Positions 8,851 to 17,925 of a stretch of DNA of 64,000 nt are shown in pieces. Numbering within the stretch: the stretch's first letter is position 1; each line of letters opens with the position of its first letter. Both the position numbers and the translations under genes were made by a program. Source of the DNA: Bradyrhizobium sp. dw_411. Lineage in GTDB: Bacteria; Pseudomonadota; Alphaproteobacteria; Rhizobiales; Xanthobacteraceae. Where the stretch lies: positions 124,001-188,000 of the forward strand of contig NZ_JAAVUY010000003.1 of assembly GCF_018449695.1 (NCBI RefSeq), written 5' to 3'. Below the pieces are notes generated by a model. The model was not told where the DNA came from. It did not search any database and was given only the letters and a program-made list of their open reading frames with translations.

Positions 8851-10563
8851 TCAGGGCGCCGGAATAGCGAGCAGGCTGGAAATACTGCGGCCGCGGATGT
8901 CGTAGACGCGGGCGAATACGACATCGTCGCGCTTGATTTCCACCATGACGGGCGCGGTCAGGCCCTTGCAGTAGAATTCGCCAAGCGTCATCGCGAAATC
9001 GGCAGCATTGCTGTCCCAGCCGATCGTGAAATCGGGGCCAAGCGCGACCTGGGCCGGACGTTGCGGACCGCACACCGCAACCTTCCATTTGCGCCCGTGA
9101 GGCGCGACTTCCTGACGTTCGTTGAGTTCCTCACGCAGGCTGTCGGAAGCCTGTTTGAAGGCGAGGCCCCAGTAATCCAGCATATAGAGCTCATCGGCAC
9201 CGCGCACTGTGCCCGCGATGTGGTTGAAATGAGTGTACTGGTAGGGGTGCAGCCGGATCATTTCGCCGAGCGGCAACAGCAGGCCGAACGAGAAGATGGC
9301 GACGGCGACCGGCTGCCAGCTGCGGCGGTTTTCCCGGAGCCAGTCCATTCCCCAGGCAAACGTCGCGCCCGCGAGCACGGTCATCGGCGGGATAACGAAG
9401 ATGAAATGGCGAATGCCGTTATACAGCGCCGGGCGCTTCACCATCGCGATCACCAGCGGCAACGTGGCCGCCAGCGTCAGCATCAGCAGGATGGTTTTGC
9501 GGCGGCCCGGCACGCCCGGTCGCGACAGCAACACAAAGGTGCCGGCGACACCGGCGATCGTCAGACCGAGCAGCACTTCGGGAAGCTGCAGCGCGAACAG
9601 CGTCGGCAGATAGAACCACGGCATGTCCGGCACCGAGACCAGCGCGCCGTCGAACATTTCCTTCCATGGCTTCTCGAAGAAATGCGAGAAGTAGGTGAGG
9701 GCCTGGAACGGATTGCCGGGCTCCATGATCGACCACGGCCAGATCAGCCCCATCACCAGGTAACCGAAGATCAGGCCGGGCAGCAGCACATAGACGACGT
9801 GCGAGAATCGTCTGACGGCCTCGCGAGTGCCGTTGGTGCGCATTTCTTCCAGCAACAGCGGCACAAAGCCGATCAGGGCATAGACCAGCGCCAGTCCGCC
9901 AAGAATGCGCGAACCGATCGACAGACCCGCGCCGAGCCCAACGATCAGGATCGTGCGCGGCGAGGGCGAGGGATATTCCTCGGCGAGGCGCACGAGACCG
10001 AGCATCAGGATCACCATCGCCACGGCGAACGGCGCATCCTTTGGATTCATGAACATGTGCCCGTAGAAGGTGGGGCACAGCGCCAGCAGCAGTAGCGCAG
10101 CAAGTCCCGCCAGCGGACCGCCAACACGGCGGCCAAGCCGCCAGGTCACAGCAAGGCCGATCATGCCGACGATGGCGCCGAGCAGGCGGCGGGTTTCAAA
10201 CAGTTCGAGCGGAATGATCTTGTGCAGCAACGCCGCGACCATGTCGAAACCGCCGCCATACATATAGAGATTGGCGAACGACAGCGCGCTGACGTCCTTG
10301 AACCCGGACTCGTACATGCGCAGCAGCAGATCGGCATATTCGGCGTGGGTGTAATCGTCCCAGCCCAATCCATAATCGCGAAATGTGAGACCGGCGATCA
10401 GCCCGACCGCGGCCAGCACCATGACGGCGAGGTCGTCGCACGTCCGTTCCACCGAGCGCCGCGTTGGCGTGTCGATAGCCGAAGTAGTGATGGATGACAT
10501 GGCTATTGGTAACCCAGTCCCCTGTGGCCCAGTAGCGCTTTGGGCCTCTTCCCCGGCATCCAT
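8851..10563 (-). CDS. PMT-type membrane glycosyltransferase (family 39-like)
   Basis: About 570 residues from ATG 10563 (AAGGGA upstream); ATG 10500 is an alternative start, and the frame stays open to 10713. After one N-terminal membrane helix the first periplasmic loop has YGLGWDDYTHAEYA, with the acidic pair used by dolichyl/polyprenyl-phosphate-mannose transferases (GT-C fold), and the second loop holds MNPKDAPFA. Around ten further helices and a soluble C-terminal domain of about 130 residues follow. It probably transfers a lipid-linked sugar to a periplasmic acceptor; neither donor nor acceptor is known. It lies 107 bases upstream of the aldolase with no evident functional link. Confidence 0.8.
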   Translation of the reverse strand: MDAGEEAQSATGPQGTGLPIAMSSITTSAIDTPTRRSVERTCDDLAVMVLAAVGLIAGLTFRDYGLGWDDYTHAEYADLLLRMYESGFKDVSALSFANLYMYGGGFDMVAALLHKIIPLELFETRRLLGAIVGMIGLAVTWRLGRRVGGPLAGLAALLLLALCPTFYGHMFMNPKDAPFAVAMVILMLGLVRLAEEYPSPSPRTILIVGLGAGLSIGSRILGGLALVYALIGFVPLLLEEMRTNGTREAVRRFSHVVYVLLPGLIFGYLVMGLIWPWSIMEPGNPFQALTYFSHFFEKPWKEMFDGALVSVPDMPWFYLPTLFALQLPEVLLGLTIAGVAGTFVLLSRPGVPGRRKTILLMLTLAATLPLVIAMVKRPALYNGIRHFIFVIPPMTVLAGATFAWGMDWLRENRRSWQPVAVAIFSFGLLLPLGEMIRLHPYQYTHFNHIAGTVRGADELYMLDYWGLAFKQASDSLREELNERQEVAPHGRKWKVAVCGPQRPAQVALGPDFTIGWDSNAADFAMTLGEFYCKGLTAPVMVEIKRDDVVFARVYDIRGRSISSLLAIPAP

Positions 10564-10843
10564 ATAGCGCAGTTCCCTTTCCAAGTAATTGGGAATTGTG
10601 GCGTAATTTTCCTGATGCAACGCAGCAATCGTCAGGTGAACAAATTTTAACGCTAACGGGGAATGGCGGGTTTGATCAGAATTAAGTCTTAGGTTGCTCT
10701 TGGGTTGTACCATTAGGCCAAGTCGGCAGCCGTGTTTTTACGGGAACTGGCCCGTAATTCCCGGTTGGCGAGGTGCGTAATATGACGGTATCGTGGCATC
10801 GGGGCCTTGCGAGTATTTCGAGCGCGGCCCGGGGGTTAGTTTG

Positions 10844-11722
10844 ATGATGATTGTGATGTTGGTCGCCGGGATTGGCTGTGTATTGGCCGGTCTTCTGGCG
10901 ATCGGTTTCGGCATCCCGGTTCAGGAATTCAGTTTCGGTAACACCCTGATTCTTTCGGGGGCCGTTACCGCATGCACCGGCCTGATCATCCTCGGCCTCT
11001 GGGTGGTGGTCGGCGAATTGCGGAATATTGCGCAGCGGCTTGGCGCCGGCGTTGCCCCGAACCTGGCGGCACCGCGCAATCCAGCGCCGGAAATCAGCAG
11101 TTTTCCGTTCAACCGCGATCAGGCGGCGCCGGAAGACGCCGGCCACGCCGAAGCAAATGTGCCATCCGCAGCACCGTCACCGGCGCCATGGCGCGAGGAG
11201 GCTGCGGCACGTACGCGCAGCGAAGTGTCGCCGCCGGCACCGGAGCCGGCCGAAGCCGAAGCGCTGGCCCCCAAACCCCGGCGCAACCTGCTGTTTTCTT
11301 CGTCATCGCGGAAGGAACGCGAGCGCGCGCAGAGCCGAACGGTCGATCCGGCCCTCTCCGAATTTCTGCCCGCCCCAGCCGTCGCACCGCCGGTTGCCGA
11401 ATCGGACGACGTGCCCGCGGCGACATTCGACGATGCCTGGCCCAAATCAGAACGTGCGCGGGCAGCCGACACGCCACCATTGCCGCCGCGTCCAACCCGT
11501 ACGCCGTCGATCTTTGCCGAAGCGGCCGCCATACCCGATCGCCCTTCGCCGCCTGCGCGAGCCGAGGAGCAGCCGCCGGTGACGGTGCTCAAATCGGGTG
11601 TCGTCGATGGCATGGCTTACTCATTGTATTCCGACGGCTCGATCGAGGCGCAAATGCCCGAGGGCATGATGCGGTTTGCGTCGATCGACGAACTGCGCTC
11701 GCATCTCGATCAGCGGCCTTAA
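10844..11722 (+). CDS. Two-helix membrane protein with Pro/Ala-rich linker
   Basis: 292 residues from ATG 10844, preceded by GGGGG; a GTG at 10793 in the same frame is less likely. Two hydrophobic helices occupy residues 1-25 and 32-57, then a long low-complexity region rich in Pro, Ala and Glu (residues about 75-245), then a compact C-terminal module (GVVDGMAYSLYSDGSIEA, then a DELRSHLDQ end) that looks folded. I do not recognise a named family. Similar two-helix proteins with this tail occur as uncharacterised proteins in Bradyrhizobium. The tail is predicted to be cytoplasmic or periplasmic depending on the orientation of the hairpin. Confidence 0.75.
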   Translation: MMIVMLVAGIGCVLAGLLAIGFGIPVQEFSFGNTLILSGAVTACTGLIILGLWVVVGELRNIAQRLGAGVAPNLAAPRNPAPEISSFPFNRDQAAPEDAGHAEANVPSAAPSPAPWREEAAARTRSEVSPPAPEPAEAEALAPKPRRNLLFSSSSRKERERAQSRTVDPALSEFLPAPAVAPPVAESDDVPAATFDDAWPKSERARAADTPPLPPRPTRTPSIFAEAAAIPDRPSPPARAEEQPPVTVLKSGVVDGMAYSLYSDGSIEAQMPEGMMRFASIDELRSHLDQRP

Positions 11723-11913
11723 GCAGGATACCGGCCATTCCGGCTCGAAAAATAAAGTGCCGTTGTTCTTGTCACCGTCAAAGTAATCCGCTCATATTCG
11801 GCAGGTCGAGCAAGGCGCCACAAGCGTAATGGCGCGACGGTTACTGTTCGGTCCGTAATATTTCTCGCCACTAACATTGCTCGCGCGATGACGCTTTTCA
11901 GAAGGTTCAGGCC

Positions 11914-12327
11914 ATGACCGACGCTGCCGGAAAGAGTTTCATCGATCTGACGGCGAGCATCGTATCGGCCTATCTCAGCAACAATCCGACGCCGGCATCG
12001 GAAATTCCGGCCCTGATCAGCCAAATTCACGCCGCGTTGCTGCGGGTCTCGACTGGCCGGGCGGAGACGCCGCTGGAGCCCGCCAAGCCTGCGGTTTCGG
12101 TGAAGAAGTCGATGACCCCGGATTATCTGGTGTGTCTCGAGGACGGCAAGCGTTTCAAATCGCTGAAGCGGCATCTGCGCTCGCAATACAACATGACGCC
12201 GGAACAATACCGGGACAAATGGGGCCTGCCGCCTGACTACCCGATGGTGGCGCCGAATTATGCGGTGGCGCGTTCGCAGCTCGCCAAGAAAATGGGACTG
12301 GGCCAGCAGCGGCGGCGGCGGAAATAA
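11914..12327 (+). CDS. mucR: MucR/Ros-family transcriptional regulator
   Basis: 137 residues. The N-terminal part (FIDLTASIVSAYLSNNP) is the oligomerisation region of MucR. The zinc-finger region follows: YLVCLEDGKRFKSLKRHLRS, residues 71-90, then YNMTPEQYRDKWGL, the Ros/MucR hallmark. The second zinc ligand, Cys in Ros, is Asp77 here, and no His occupies the last ligand position, so the finger may not bind zinc in the classical way. MucR proteins are H-NS-like binders of AT-rich DNA and control exopolysaccharide, motility and cell cycle. The exopolysaccharide locus at 46-62 kb is an obvious candidate target (inference). Confidence 0.9.
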   Translation: MTDAAGKSFIDLTASIVSAYLSNNPTPASEIPALISQIHAALLRVSTGRAETPLEPAKPAVSVKKSMTPDYLVCLEDGKRFKSLKRHLRSQYNMTPEQYRDKWGLPPDYPMVAPNYAVARSQLAKKMGLGQQRRRRK

Positions 12328-12330
12328 GCT

Positions 12331-12759
12331 TTACGACGTCGCCGCAAGCGCCTCGCGGGCGTCGGCGCGAATCCGCTCGACCATCGCGCGCAGGCCGTTG
12401 GAGCGCTGCGGCGTGAGATGTTCGCGGAATCCCAATTCGTCGAACACCGCGGGTGCATCGGTGGCCAGAATCTGCTGCGGCGTGTGGCCGGAATAAAGCG
12501 TCAGCAGGATCGCGATCAGGCCGCGCACAATATGGGCATCGCTGTCGCCGAGATAGTTCAACGACGGTTCGCCGCTTTGCTTGCGGTCGATCTGTTTCGA
12601 GAGCCAGACCTGGCTGGCGCAGCCCTGGACCTTATTGGCCGTGGAATGCTCGGCTTCCGGCATCGGATCGAGCGTTCGGCCGAGTTCGATGACATAGCGA
12701 TAGCGGTCATCCCACTCGTCGAGCAGCGCAAAATTGTCCCTGATTTCGTCGATCGTCAT
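12331..12759 (-). CDS. sufE: SufE-family sulfur acceptor protein
   Basis: 142 residues from ATG 12759 (MTIDEIRDNFALLDEWDDRY). The motif KVQGCASQVWL places the persulfide-accepting cysteine at residue 47. SufE takes sulfur from the cysteine desulfurase SufS and hands it to the SufBCD scaffold for iron-sulfur cluster assembly in the cytoplasm. Length and motif order match the family. It is converging on mucR with only three bases between the stops, and no other suf gene is present in the window. Confidence 0.93.
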   Translation of the reverse strand: MTIDEIRDNFALLDEWDDRYRYVIELGRTLDPMPEAEHSTANKVQGCASQVWLSKQIDRKQSGEPSLNYLGDSDAHIVRGLIAILLTLYSGHTPQQILATDAPAVFDELGFREHLTPQRSNGLRAMVERIRADAREALAATS

Positions 12760-12856
12760 CGCATCCCGCACTCAATCCCTCGAAGCCCTATATAGGGTCC
12801 AATGCGGCTGAAAGCGATATGATTACGCGGAAAACTGAAGCGGATCCGAAGCCTTA

Positions 12857-13246
12857 TCAGGGAGACGGCGGCGCCTGCCACTCGACCTGCATGTCATCGG
12901 CGGTGAGCGTTTCGCGCGGCGCCGTTTCCAGTGACGGGTCGGCATTCTCGATCCCGCCGATCGAGCCGGTGTGGTCGGGCGCACGCTTGTCGGTGATGAT
13001 CCGATAGAGCTTGCGCGCGCCGTTTTGGGCGCGCTGGCCGATCACGGTAGCCGCCTGGCCGCCGACTTCGCAGGCCGCCGGCTGGCGCTTGCAGAATTGA
13101 CTCATGTCGGACACCGCGGCGGTCGCAGCGGACACCGCTTCGGACGCGCCTACTTGTGGCAGCTTGTCCGATTCGGGTGTCTTGTCCCTGGGCAGGAGCA
13201 CCAGTACGAGCCCAACCCAGAATACCATGCGAAGCAGAAAGAACAT
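12857..13246 (-). CDS. DUF5330-like membrane-anchored protein
   Basis: 129 residues. One N-terminal hydrophobic helix (residues 2-18) is followed by a soluble part with a close cysteine pair in FCKRQPAACE (residues about 51-59) and the stretch VIGQRAQNGARKLYRIITDK. Size, layout and the Cys pair fit the DUF5330 family of alphaproteobacteria, whose function is unknown. It is probably a periplasmic protein held by an uncleaved signal anchor. It lies 97 bases upstream of sufE on the same strand. Confidence 0.75.
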   Translation of the reverse strand: MFFLLRMVFWVGLVLVLLPRDKTPESDKLPQVGASEAVSAATAAVSDMSQFCKRQPAACEVGGQAATVIGQRAQNGARKLYRIITDKRAPDHTGSIGGIENADPSLETAPRETLTADDMQVEWQAPPSP

Positions 13247-13625
13247 CTCGCGACCCCGGCCGCTTTTCGATCGTGTTGCGGTCTAGTTTGACTAACAGCC
13301 GTCGATAAATCGCAAGTGTTTGCATTGAGGTTAAATCGCCGAAAATTAGCGAAAAATTCGAATCATTCGATTCGGCGTAAATTTTCGATTGATGCCGTTT
13401 TTGCGGCGAAAGTACTGCTTTGCGCATATCCACCATTTCGAAACCATACCGGGCCCGCGCCGGAAACCCCGCGTTCACCATTCGCGCCGATCGAACGGCC
13501 CGCAAATGCCCGAAAACCGCTGGATTATGCGGTGTTCGGACGCGGGCCCCGCGCGCCTTAGCGTTCGCTTAAGTTAGCTCTGACACGGTGAGGCAACGAT
13601 AAAGGGGGCGTTCCGGCGCGTCTGT
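13247..13625. other. Gene-free stretch upstream of the histidine kinase
   Basis: 379 bases. The first half (13270-13400) is clearly more AT-rich than the surroundings, with the runs GAAAATTAGCGAAAAATTCG and TTCGATTCGG, as expected for divergent promoters and for binding of a MucR-like protein. I see no gene, hairpin terminator or repeat in it. Confidence 0.4.
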
Positions 13626-13628
13626 TTG

Positions 13629-15488
13629 ATGCACACAAGCCGCAGCGTGAGAGACGTGACAGTGTTGAGTATTTTTCGCGATTGTCTTGATGCGTTGTTG
13701 CATCCGTCTGCGCGCTACGATGCGCTGACGCGTGCGCGCCATCGCGCGTTCATGGCGCCGAGGCTGCTCGGCAGCCTCGCGGCCTTTGCGGCATTTCCGG
13801 TCTATCTCGCGATGCGCGGCGCACCCAACGCGCTTGAGGTCGCCGCATTCACGTGGCTGATCGCGCCGATCTTGCTGTCCTGGTTCCTGTCGCGCACCGG
13901 CCGCTACGAGGGCGCACATGTGCTGTCGTCGCTGGCGCTGGCCGGTCTGGTCGTGACGATTGCGATGAGCACCGGCGGGATCGAATCCTTTGCCGCGATC
14001 TGGCTGGTGGTTGTGCCGCTTGAGGCGGCGTTGTCGGCATCGCGCCGGGTGGTTGCGTTTGCGTCCGCTCTGGCGCTGGCATGTGCCTCGCTGCTGATCG
14101 TTCTCGGCCATCTGGACATGTTGCCGGTGCCCGAAGCCAATACGGGCTTGCGCGCTTTCTTCATGGGATTCGGCGTCGCGTCGGCAACGCTTTATGCCGC
14201 CGGGCTCGCCTTCGGCGCCGAGTCGCTGGCGCGCACCAGCGTGTCGCTGCTCTATGTCGAAGAAGATCGCTATCGCCTGCTGGCGCGCAACATGAGCGAT
14301 GTGATCTCGCGTCATCATCGCAACGGCATGGTACAGTTCATTTCGCCGGCCGCAGAGGCGATGCTGGGTGCGCCGGTAGCACGGCTGCTCGGGCACGGCC
14401 TGTTCGATCGCGTCCATGTCGCCGACCGGCCGGCCTATCTCACAGCACTTTCGGATGCGGCGCGCGGCGGCGAGGCGCGCAGCGTTGAATTTCGTCTGCG
14501 GCGGGATGCGCCGCGCAGCCGCGAGCGCGGTCAGAACACGCAAGTGGATTTCATCTGGGTCGAGATGCGTTGCCGGCCGCTCGAACAGGTGCTGGGAACA
14601 GCCGCCGCCGAAGCCGAGGTCGTCGCCGTGATGCGTGACGTCACCGACCGGAAGACTCAAGAGCAGGCGCTGGATCTGGCGCGCACCGCCGCCGAGCATG
14701 CGGATGCTTCCAAGACACGATTTTTGGCCACCATGAGCCACGAACTGCGCACGCCGCTGAACGCCATCATCGGTTTCTCCGAGATGATCGTTCAGGAAGA
14801 TGCGCTGATGCTCGATGCCGCGCGCCGCAAGGAATACGCGCAGTTGATCAACGATTCGGGTCAGCACCTGCTGTCGGTGGTCAACGGTATTCTCGACATG
14901 TCCAAGATGGAAACCGGCAATTTCGAAATCACGCCGGAACCGTTCGAGCCGCGCACGGCGCTGATCAATTGCTGCAACCTGCTGGCGCTTAAAGCGCGCG
15001 AGAACGCCATCGACCTCGTGACCCGCGCGCCGGAGAATTTGCCGTACATGACCGGCGATCCGCGCGCCTTCAAGCAGATCGCGCTCAATCTCGTTTCCAA
15101 CGCGATCAAGTTTACCGAGCGCGGCGGCTCGGTGACGGTTTCCGCCGGCGTGGAAGGATCGCGGCTGGTGCTGCGCGTCGTCGATACCGGCGTCGGCATC
15201 GCGGCCGACGATCTCAAGCGGGTCGGCGATCCCTTCTTCCAGGCCGGCAAGACCTATCAGCGACGGCATGAAGGCACCGGTCTTGGGCTGTCGATCGTCA
15301 AAAGTCTGGTCGCCCTGCACAGCGGCGAGATGACCGTGCAAAGCAGGATCGATGAGGGCACCACCGTCACCGTCGCGTTGCCGTTGGCGTTCACGTCGCC
15401 GGTGCCGACCAGCAATATTGCAACGTTGACGCCGCCGTCGCGCTCCGCCACCCAAGACCAAGTCCATCAGGTGAAGAAAAGTGCCTAG
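13629..15488 (+). CDS. Membrane PAS-domain sensor histidine kinase (DivJ/PdhS-like)
   Basis: 619 residues from ATG 13629; the preceding TTG is also in frame. About six membrane helices occupy residues 45-200. A PAS domain follows (about 215-345: YRLLARNMSDVISRHHRNG to VMRDVTDRKTQEQ). The HisKA domain has FLATMSHELRTPLNAIIGFS with the phospho-accepting His371, and the ATPase domain shows the N box NLVSNAIKF, the G1 box DTGVGI and GTGLGLSIVKSL. Domain order and H-box sequence resemble DivJ/PleC-type kinases of the alphaproteobacterial cell-cycle pathway, but that assignment is inference. No response regulator is adjacent. The 3' end overlaps the next gene by eight bases. Confidence 0.9.
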   Translation: MHTSRSVRDVTVLSIFRDCLDALLHPSARYDALTRARHRAFMAPRLLGSLAAFAAFPVYLAMRGAPNALEVAAFTWLIAPILLSWFLSRTGRYEGAHVLSSLALAGLVVTIAMSTGGIESFAAIWLVVVPLEAALSASRRVVAFASALALACASLLIVLGHLDMLPVPEANTGLRAFFMGFGVASATLYAAGLAFGAESLARTSVSLLYVEEDRYRLLARNMSDVISRHHRNGMVQFISPAAEAMLGAPVARLLGHGLFDRVHVADRPAYLTALSDAARGGEARSVEFRLRRDAPRSRERGQNTQVDFIWVEMRCRPLEQVLGTAAAEAEVVAVMRDVTDRKTQEQALDLARTAAEHADASKTRFLATMSHELRTPLNAIIGFSEMIVQEDALMLDAARRKEYAQLINDSGQHLLSVVNGILDMSKMETGNFEITPEPFEPRTALINCCNLLALKARENAIDLVTRAPENLPYMTGDPRAFKQIALNLVSNAIKFTERGGSVTVSAGVEGSRLVLRVVDTGVGIAADDLKRVGDPFFQAGKTYQRRHEGTGLGLSIVKSLVALHSGEMTVQSRIDEGTTVTVALPLAFTSPVPTSNIATLTPPSRSATQDQVHQVKKSA

Positions 15489-16209
15489 ACAGATATCGAA
15501 CGACGAAGAGATGCCGCGTCGCCGCCGCCGCGGCGCCAGCGCGGTGGCGATCGAACCGGAAGCCGAGAGCGAGCGCGGTCTGGTAATGCGCGTTCTCTTG
15601 CATAGCCCGAAGGATATGGTCGCAGGCGCGCTGGCCTTTGCCGCCGTCAGCGCCATCGTCACCAATGCGCTATGGTTGCAGGCCGGCCGCCATCCGGCGC
15701 CGCTGTTCGGGACCATCGTCAACCTGCCCGCGGTGACGTCAGCGCCAGCCAATCTGTTGCCGCGCCCGCGTCCGGTCGAGGCCGACGTGCAAGAGTCAAA
15801 GTCCACCGAACTGAAACCAGCCGATCTCAGGGCTGCGGAGCCAAGAGCTGCAGAGCCCAGAACCGCGGAGCATAGGGCTGTCGAGCCTAAAACTTCCGAT
15901 CCCAGAACTTCCGACCCAATGGGTAATCTCGTCAAGGCGACCAGCACGGCGCCCATTACCAATTCGATACCACGGCCACCGGCCTCGATTCCGGGCGACG
16001 GCATTTCGGGCGCACGCCGGGTCGCAGCGGTGCAGCGCGCGCTGACGGAATATGGCTATGGGCAATTGAAACCGACCGGCACCGTCGGTTCGGATACCCA
16101 GGCGGCGATCCAGAAATTCGAACGGGCACGCAAAATCCCGGTGACAGGCCAGATATCCGATCGCCTGGTGCGCGAACTCACTGCGGTGATCGGTCACCCG
16201 ATCGACTGA
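15481..16209 (+). CDS. Membrane-anchored peptidoglycan-binding protein
   Basis: 242 residues from GTG 15481, overlapping the kinase stop by eight bases, so translation is probably coupled. A basic N-terminus (RRRRRGAS) is followed by one membrane helix at about residues 42-62, a Pro/Ala/Glu-rich linker made of short repeats, and a C-terminal peptidoglycan_binding_1 domain (AVQRALTEYGYGQLKPTG, then TQAAIQKFERARKIPVTG). This gives a protein fixed in the inner membrane and reaching the cell wall. The fixed pairing with a membrane histidine kinase suggests an envelope-linked signalling function (inference). Confidence 0.85.
   Translation: MPRQISNDEEMPRRRRRGASAVAIEPEAESERGLVMRVLLHSPKDMVAGALAFAAVSAIVTNALWLQAGRHPAPLFGTIVNLPAVTSAPANLLPRPRPVEADVQESKSTELKPADLRAAEPRAAEPRTAEHRAVEPKTSDPRTSDPMGNLVKATSTAPITNSIPRPPASIPGDGISGARRVAAVQRALTEYGYGQLKPTGTVGSDTQAAIQKFERARKIPVTGQISDRLVRELTAVIGHPID
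15820..15920 (+). repeat. 15-bp tandem repeats encoding an AEPRA-type linker
   Basis: Inside the peptidoglycan-binding protein gene a run of degenerate 15-base units encodes successive pentapeptides of the type AEPRA, AEPRT, AEHRA, VEPKT and SDPRT. It forms the extended periplasmic spacer between membrane anchor and wall-binding domain, and its length may vary between strains. Confidence 0.7.
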
Positions 16210-16228
16210 TCGCGGTTCAGCCGCCCCG

Positions 16229-17392
16229 TCACGCCTTTTCCGGGGTGGCCGGGCTGGATGCCTCGAAGTGATCCGGCACGGCCTTGAACATGTTCAGGAG
16301 CCAGGCCGCACCCACCATGATCGCCATGCCGGCAACGCTGACCAGGATCTGGGCCAGGATATCGCCTTCGATCTGGACCAGGAACCAGTGTGCGGCGAAT
16401 GACAGGAAGACACCGAGGCAGAAAATCGGCAGCGAGTTCTGTCCCATCAGAATCAGCGGGCGCAGGATCCGCGAATGCAGCGCTGGCCACTGGCGCGGGA
16501 TATAGCGCACGAACACCACAGCCAAAGCGAGGAAGTGGATCAGGCGGAACATGTCGAGATCGGATTTGTCGATCGGGTAGATGATATGGATCATCCATTG
16601 CGGGACCAACACGCCGAGGGCCGGAATGTGCCAGGTCATCACGATCAGGAACGAGAACGCGATCCAGGCCAGCGCCAATATCTCGACCGCGCGTGACTTG
16701 ATCAGTGGTGCAATCTCCTCAGCCTTGGTCAGGCCGCACCATGTCCCGAACACAAACAGCATTTGCCATGCGAAGGGGTTGAAGTACCAGTTTCCGCCCG
16801 GAAACGACGGCAGATTCCAGTCGAACATGCGGGCCAGCACGTAAAGCACCGCCGAGGCGAGCAGTGTCCAGCGCGGTGCCTTGATCAGACCCCACAAAAT
16901 CAAGGGGAGTGCCAGCACCAGCACGATATAGAGCGGCAATACGTCGAGATCGACCGGTTTGAACTTCAGCATCAGGGTTTGCCCGATCATCACGTCGGGA
17001 TGTTCGAGAAACAGAAAGATGTTGTATTCATTGCCGTACATCGGATTGTCGAAGCGGCGTGCCGCGCGCGCGATCTGGGCCACGAAAACCAGGAACAGGA
17101 AAATATGCGCCACATAGAGCTGCCAGGCCCGTTTGAGCAGGCGCTTGGTGGCGGCGAAATACTGTCCACAGGCCATCGCCGGGCCGTAAACGAAGCCGGC
17201 GGTATATCCGGAAATGAAGACGAAAAATTCAGCGGCGTCGCTGAAGCCGTAATTGCGCAGCGTCAGCCAGCTAACGATATCGTAGGGAATGTGATCGAGG
17301 AACACCATCCACTGTCCGATGCCACGCATCAGATCGAGCCGCAGATCGCGTTCGGCCGGAGCCAAAAGACCAACACCGTTGCGATCAGCCAT
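16229..17392 (-). CDS. OpgC-domain membrane acyltransferase
   Basis: 387 residues with about ten membrane helices. The N-terminal signature RDLRLDLMRGIGQWMVFLDH and FSDAAEFFVFISGYTAG are diagnostic of OpgC, a distant member of the membrane acyltransferase-3 group. In Rhodobacter sphaeroides OpgC succinylates osmoregulated periplasmic glucans; in rhizobia homologues are thought to modify cyclic glucans. The substrate here is not shown by context, since no glucan synthase is in the window. It converges on the peptidoglycan-binding protein gene. Confidence 0.88.
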   Translation of the reverse strand: MADRNGVGLLAPAERDLRLDLMRGIGQWMVFLDHIPYDIVSWLTLRNYGFSDAAEFFVFISGYTAGFVYGPAMACGQYFAATKRLLKRAWQLYVAHIFLFLVFVAQIARAARRFDNPMYGNEYNIFLFLEHPDVMIGQTLMLKFKPVDLDVLPLYIVLVLALPLILWGLIKAPRWTLLASAVLYVLARMFDWNLPSFPGGNWYFNPFAWQMLFVFGTWCGLTKAEEIAPLIKSRAVEILALAWIAFSFLIVMTWHIPALGVLVPQWMIHIIYPIDKSDLDMFRLIHFLALAVVFVRYIPRQWPALHSRILRPLILMGQNSLPIFCLGVFLSFAAHWFLVQIEGDILAQILVSVAGMAIMVGAAWLLNMFKAVPDHFEASSPATPEKA

Positions 17393-17567
17393 GTTTCGTC
17401 CCCATCGCTGTGGCCAGTGTGCGCAACTTGCGCCTGCGAAACAAGATCAAACAAGTAATGCATCCTGCCGCAAACCGCTTTTGTGATCCGGCAGGCGCCG
17501 GCTCAGGTCTCAACGGGCCATGAGGAGAGCCCTAGCGGTAATTGACCGGCTGGCCTATCGTCATCCC

Positions 17568-17912
17568 ATGCGTTTGAAATCGAGCATATGGGTGGCGGCC
17601 TATTTACGCCGTTGCCAGACCGAGGGAATCTTCGGGGCCGTACGCCGCCGCGGCGCGGAGGAGGCCGGTGCTGTGTTCGTCAAGGTTGCGACGCTCGACG
17701 GCAACGCTATGCTGTACGCGCCCGCACCGCAGACGGTTTATGACGACAGCCGGCCGATCGAGCGTATTTTCGCAGCCACGTCACCGCAGCCGGTGCCGGA
17801 GCCGTCAGTGGAAGAGCGTCTGGCCAAGGAAGTCCGCTTCGACCCCGACGTCTGGATTGTGGAGACCGAGGACCGGGCCGGGCGGCATTTTCTCGATCTG
17901 GCGAAGAGCTGA
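17568..17912 (+). CDS. DUF1491-family protein
   Basis: 114 residues from ATG 17568 (MRLKSSIWVAAYLRRCQTEG), the conserved start of DUF1491; the longer frame to 17520 has no family support. The sequence continues with FGAVRRRGAEEAGAVFVKV and ends with DVWIVETEDRAGRHFLDL. The family is a small soluble alphaproteobacterial protein of unknown function. It is followed 13 bases later by the stop of the convergent symporter gene. Confidence 0.88.
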   Translation: MRLKSSIWVAAYLRRCQTEGIFGAVRRRGAEEAGAVFVKVATLDGNAMLYAPAPQTVYDDSRPIERIFAATSPQPVPEPSVEERLAKEVRFDPDVWIVETEDRAGRHFLDLAKS

Positions 17913-17925
17913 CCTCAGGCGTCCC

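Noticed and set aside
13569..16004. Open frame of 811 codons on the minus strand
   Set aside because: It is the antisense shadow of the histidine kinase and peptidoglycan-binding genes; the composition (His/Arg/Gln-rich, no domain) is typical of an antisense frame in GC-rich DNA.
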